Below are positions 7,371-9,715 of a DNA stretch of 9,715 nt, piece by piece. Source of the DNA: JBPOIS01 sp052034295 (GTDB taxonomy: Bacteria; Pseudomonadota; Gammaproteobacteria; Pseudomonadales; Moraxellaceae); NCBI GenBank assembly GCA_052034295.1, contig JBPOIS010000137.1:1-9715 (forward strand), in the 5' to 3' direction. Under the pieces are notes generated by a model, which was not told the DNA's origin, made no database searches, and saw nothing but the letters and a program-made list of their open reading frames with translations. Both the position numbers and the translations under genes were made by a program. How positions within the stretch are numbered: position 1 is the first letter of the stretch; every line of letters begins with the position of its first letter.

Positions 7371-7930
7371 TGGACACCCGGGCCCTCTGGGCGCTGGGGC
7401 TGTCGCTGTCGGCGCTGGCCCTGTGGCACTATCAGCTGGCCGGACCACAAGCCCCCGGCGTGCGGCTGGCCGACCTGCGCATGGACTATTCTGCCCGCGA
7501 CATCCGCCTGCTGCAGACCACGCCCACCGGGCAGCTGGAAGCCGAAACCACCGCGCAGGCCCTGTACCACTACCCGCAGCCCGAACGCACCGAGCTGCAG
7601 CAACTGCAGAGCCGCTGGTACCAGAATGGCCAGCTGCGTGCCGAGCTGTCTGCCGCACAGGCACAGGCGGATCAGGGCTACCAGCGCATCGACCTGAGTG
7701 GCGGGGTCCGGGTCAGCCAGCCCGCCCCGTCCGGCCAGCCCGGCGGGGGCACTGTGCTACAGACCGAAACCCTGACCGGCTATCCGCGCCGCAAGGTCAT
7801 CGAAACCGCAGCCGACGTGCACCTGACCAGCGGCACGGCGACGTTTTTTTCACAGGGCCTGCAGGCTGACCTCAGCAGCGGCCAGTATCAACTTCATGCC
7901 CCCCGGATCCGTTATGTCCCTGCACCCTAG
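7370..7930 (+). CDS. lptC: LPS export inner-membrane anchored protein LptC
   Basis: LptC is a bitopic inner-membrane protein. It receives LPS from the LptB2FG extractor and passes it to LptA through its periplasmic beta-jellyroll. The 186 residues are close to E. coli LptC (191). One hydrophobic helix sits at about residues 5-20 near the N-terminus, with no cleavage site. The rest is hydrophilic and beta-rich, as in the family. Sequence conservation in LptC is low, so the call rests heavily on topology, length and position between kdsC and lptA. The later segments resembling the family are ETLTGYPRRKVIETAADVHL (about 133-152) and the TSGTATFFSQGLQADL stretch. No good ribosome binding site is seen, so the TGATG overlap with kdsC probably supplies re-initiation. 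The 3' end overlaps lptA by 17 bases. Confidence 0.9.
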   Translation: MDTRALWALGLSLSALALWHYQLAGPQAPGVRLADLRMDYSARDIRLLQTTPTGQLEAETTAQALYHYPQPERTELQQLQSRWYQNGQLRAELSAAQAQADQGYQRIDLSGGVRVSQPAPSGQPGGGTVLQTETLTGYPRRKVIETAADVHLTSGTATFFSQGLQADLSSGQYQLHAPRIRYVPAP

Positions 7931-8447
7931 AGTCATCCTCCTGTCCGCACTGCTGCCCGCCCTGATGTTGCTGGGCACCGCCCAGGCCCTGCCCAGCGAT
8001 GCCAGCCAGCCGGTGACCCTGGAAGCCGACAAGGCCACTTTCAATGAAAAAACCGGCGTCACCAGCTATTCCGGCAATGTGATCATCACCCAGGGCACCA
8101 TCCGCATCGAAGCCGATCAACTGGTGGTGAATCTGGACAGCAAACGGGCCATCCGCGACGCCACCGCCACCGGCCGCCCGGCCCGCTTCCAGCAGCAGCT
8201 GTCCAGCAACAAGGGCGTGGCCCGGGGCGAAGGCAACCAGCTGTTTTATGATGCGCGCGCTGCGCTGCTGACCCTGAGCGGCAACGCCTATCTGGAGCAG
8301 GACGGTGCCACCTTTCGCGGTGACACCCTGCGCTACAGCATGACCAAAGGCGACATCGAAGCCACCGGCTCCAGCAGCCGCCGGGTGAAGCTGGTGATCC
8401 CGCCCGCCAGCGAACTGAACCCCAAAAGCGCGCGGAGCCCGCGATGA
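7914..8447 (+). CDS. lptA: LPS transport periplasmic bridge protein LptA
   Basis: LptA oligomers form the periplasmic bridge that carries LPS from LptC to the outer-membrane LptDE translocon. From the ATG at 7914 the product has 177 residues (E. coli 185). A Sec signal peptide is clear: basic start, VILLSALLPALMLLG core, then AQA with cleavage after about residue 25. The mature OstA/LptA domain shows the repeated pattern LEADKATFNEKTGVTSYSGN, VIITQGTIRIEADQLVV and AYLEQDGATFRGDTLRY. The frame also opens at 7896, but that start would add six residues before the signal and has no ribosome binding site. 7914 has a GGA 6 bases upstream. It overlaps lptC upstream by 17 bases and lptB downstream by ATGA. 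Confidence 0.94.
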   Translation: MSLHPRVILLSALLPALMLLGTAQALPSDASQPVTLEADKATFNEKTGVTSYSGNVIITQGTIRIEADQLVVNLDSKRAIRDATATGRPARFQQQLSSNKGVARGEGNQLFYDARAALLTLSGNAYLEQDGATFRGDTLRYSMTKGDIEATGSSSRRVKLVIPPASELNPKSARSPR

Positions 8448-9193
8448 GCCGCACGGAAACGCCCCGCAGCTCGGTGCTGCAGATCGAGCATCTGGCCAAA
8501 AGCTACAACAAGCGCCAGGTGGTCCGCGATGTGTCCCTCACCGTGCACAGCGGCGAGGTGGTTGGGCTGCTCGGGCCCAATGGTGCCGGCAAGACCACCA
8601 GCTTTTACATGGTGGTCGGGCTGGTGCGCATGGATCAGGGCCGCATACAGCTCGACCGGCATGACCTCTCTGCACTGGCCATGCACGAGCGCGCCCGCCA
8701 TGGCATCGGCTACCTGCCACAGGAAGCGTCGATTTTTCGCAAGCTGTCGATCGCTGACAACATCATGGCCGTGCTGCAGACCCGCAAGGACCTGTCGCCC
8801 AGCCAGCAAAAACAGCGCCTCGAAGAACTGCTGGAAGAATTCCACATCGCCCACATCCGCCAATCGCTGGGCATGAGCGTGTCCGGGGGCGAACGCCGCC
8901 GCGCCGAGATTGCCAGGGCGCTGGCTGCAGAACCGCGCTTCATGCTGCTGGATGAACCCTTTGCCGGGGTGGACCCGATTTCGGTGGCCGACATCAAGCA
9001 CATCATCCAGACCCTGCAGGCACGCGGGATTGGTGTGCTGATCACCGACCACAACGTGCGCGAGACCCTGTCGATCTGCCAGCGCGCCTACATCGTCAGT
9101 GAGGGCGCGGTGATTGCCGAAGGTTCGGCCGAACAGATCCTGCAAAATGAACTGGTGCGCAAGGTCTATCTGGGCGAGGATTTCCGCGTCTAG
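8444..9193 (+). CDS. lptB: LPS export ABC transporter ATPase LptB
   Basis: LptB is the cytoplasmic ATPase of the LptB2FG transporter. It powers extraction of LPS from the inner membrane. The 249 residues compare with 241 in E. coli. The Walker A motif GPNGAGKTT is at 44-52, the Q-loop glutamine is Gln93, the signature SGGERRR is at 147-153, Walker B FMLLDE ends with Asp170-Glu171, the D-loop is GVDP and the H-loop is His203 in TDHNVRETL. The family ending VYLGEDFRV is present. The residue before SGGE is valine, where LptB usually has leucine. This is a conservative change unlikely to abolish activity. GGAG at 8434-8437 lies 6 bases before the ATG. The start overlaps lptA (ATGA). The partner genes lptF and lptG are not in the window, as is usual. 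Confidence 0.97.
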   Translation: MSRTETPRSSVLQIEHLAKSYNKRQVVRDVSLTVHSGEVVGLLGPNGAGKTTSFYMVVGLVRMDQGRIQLDRHDLSALAMHERARHGIGYLPQEASIFRKLSIADNIMAVLQTRKDLSPSQQKQRLEELLEEFHIAHIRQSLGMSVSGGERRRAEIARALAAEPRFMLLDEPFAGVDPISVADIKHIIQTLQARGIGVLITDHNVRETLSICQRAYIVSEGAVIAEGSAEQILQNELVRKVYLGEDFRV

Positions 9194-9283
9194 GCTGTGG
9201 CCCGCGCAGATTTTTGCCAGAAAAACGCCCCACCGCCTGATCACGGCGTCAGGGGTCAGGCCGGCCACAGCACCGGCTGTGGC
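9194..9283 (+). repeat. Three-part inverted repeat directly after lptB
   Basis: GCTGTGGCC (9194-9202), touching the lptB stop, is perfectly complementary to GGCCACAGC (9263-9271). That segment can instead pair with GCTGTGGC at 9276-9283, forming an 8-base stem with an ACCG loop. The short-loop hairpin is the more stable option locally. No T tract follows, so it is not a typical intrinsic terminator. It may mark the operon end, an mRNA 3' structure or a control point before the downstream gene. Confidence 0.5.
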
Positions 9284-9346
9284 GGAATCGACGCGCCGTT
9301 CACCCCATCCATGACCGCTTCAGCCCCCGACAGCAGGGAAAAAATC

Positions 9347-9715
9347 ATGCACCTGACCCTCCTCCAGCACGTCAGCTTTGAAACCCCCGGCAGCATCCTC
9401 GACTGGGCCCGCCAGCGGGGCCACACGGTCACGGTCCACGACCTGAGCCGGGGCGACGGCCTGCCTGCGGCACAGGACATTGAAGCGCTGGTGCTGATGG
9501 GTGGGCCGATGAGTGTGAATGACGAGGCCCTGTATCCGTGGCTGGTGACCGAAAAAGCCCTGATCCGTGACCTGCTGGCCCAGCAAAAACCGCTGCTGGG
9601 CATCTGTCTGGGCGCGCAGCTCATCGCCAGCGCACAGGGCGCGCGGGTGTATCCGAACCACACTGCTGAAATTGGCTTTTTTCCGATTGCGTGGGGCGAC
9701 AATCCCTTTGGGTTT
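9347..9715 (+). CDS. Type 1 glutamine amidotransferase (GuaA-like class I), partial
   Basis: The first 123 residues of a class I glutamine amidotransferase are visible before the window ends. The family core is clear: LVLMGGPMSVND at 48-59, PWLVTEK at 64-70 and KPLLGICLGAQLIA at 81-94 with the nucleophile Cys87 in GICLGAQ, then the N-x-x-x-EIG element at 104-110. The His-Glu pair that completes the triad would lie beyond the window. Stand-alone proteins of this kind are often annotated GMP synthase-like, but the physiological acceptor is generally unknown. The ATG at 9347 is preceded by AGGGA (9335-9339) with a 7-base spacer. An in-frame ATG at 9311 would add 12 residues without a good ribosome binding site. 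It lies 153 bases after lptB, so it may have its own promoter, though none is evident. Confidence 0.88.
   Translation, partial: MHLTLLQHVSFETPGSILDWARQRGHTVTVHDLSRGDGLPAAQDIEALVLMGGPMSVNDEALYPWLVTEKALIRDLLAQQKPLLGICLGAQLIASAQGARVYPNHTAEIGFFPIAWGDNPFGF

Noticed and set aside
8589..8610. Valine in the LptB signature motif as a sign of an inactive ATPase
   Set aside because: Only the residue before SGGE (residue 146) differs from the usual leucine. Walker A, Q-loop, Walker B and H-loop are intact, so activity is expected.
8333..9268. 311-codon leftward frame opposite lptB
   Set aside because: It is a mirror of a highly conserved ABC ATPase frame in GC-rich DNA, with no recognisable motifs or ribosome binding site.

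Overview
The window is GC-rich, densely packed chromosomal DNA from a Gram-negative proteobacterium. The LPS genes kdsD-kdsC-lptC-lptA-lptB imply an outer membrane with Kdo-containing lipopolysaccharide. Both the tRNA with an encoded CCA end and the cysteinyl-tRNA synthetase look gammaproteobacterial. From memory the CysS protein resembles Moraxellaceae (a high-GC relative of Acinetobacter), but this is only a tentative placement.

Layout, left to right. (1) Positions 1-24 hold the first eight codons of a leftward gene with a clear ribosome binding site, separated by an AT-rich divergent regulatory region from a rightward operon. (2) Positions 276-3348 encode a complete TRAP transporter in the order small permease (DctQ), large permease (DctM), binding protein (DctP). 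All three are joined by ATGA overlaps. The binding protein resembles TakP, the 2-oxoacid-binding protein, and carries a twin-arginine signal. (3) A bidirectional terminator near 3500 ends this operon and, on the other strand, a tRNA-Gly(GCC) gene. That tRNA has a strong sigma70 promoter with a GC-rich discriminator. (4) Positions 3680-4180 contain no credible gene. They hold a cluster of hairpins and short repeats plus a fragment matching the anticodon arm of tRNA-Leu(UAA). (5) cysS lies leftward at 4181-5599. (6) From 5827 rightward comes a tightly coupled operon for Kdo synthesis and LPS export: kdsD, kdsC, lptC, lptA, lptB. (7) After a 153-base gap with a three-part inverted repeat comes the start of a class I glutamine amidotransferase, cut by the window end.

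How the genes work together: KdsD makes arabinose 5-phosphate, the Kdo precursor. KdsC dephosphorylates Kdo 8-phosphate. LptB powers extraction of LPS from the inner membrane, and LptC and LptA carry it across the periplasm. The TRAP system is an independent sodium-driven uptake route, probably for small 2-oxo or 2-hydroxy monocarboxylates. cysS and the tRNA are housekeeping translation genes.

I found no CRISPR array, transposase, phage gene, toxin-antitoxin pair or defence system. The coding content is ordinary. The points that deserve a second look are non-coding: the repeat cluster and tRNA-Leu-like scar before cysS, two A-B-A' inverted-repeat arrangements flanking the kds-lpt operon, and the lack of rpoN directly after lptB.
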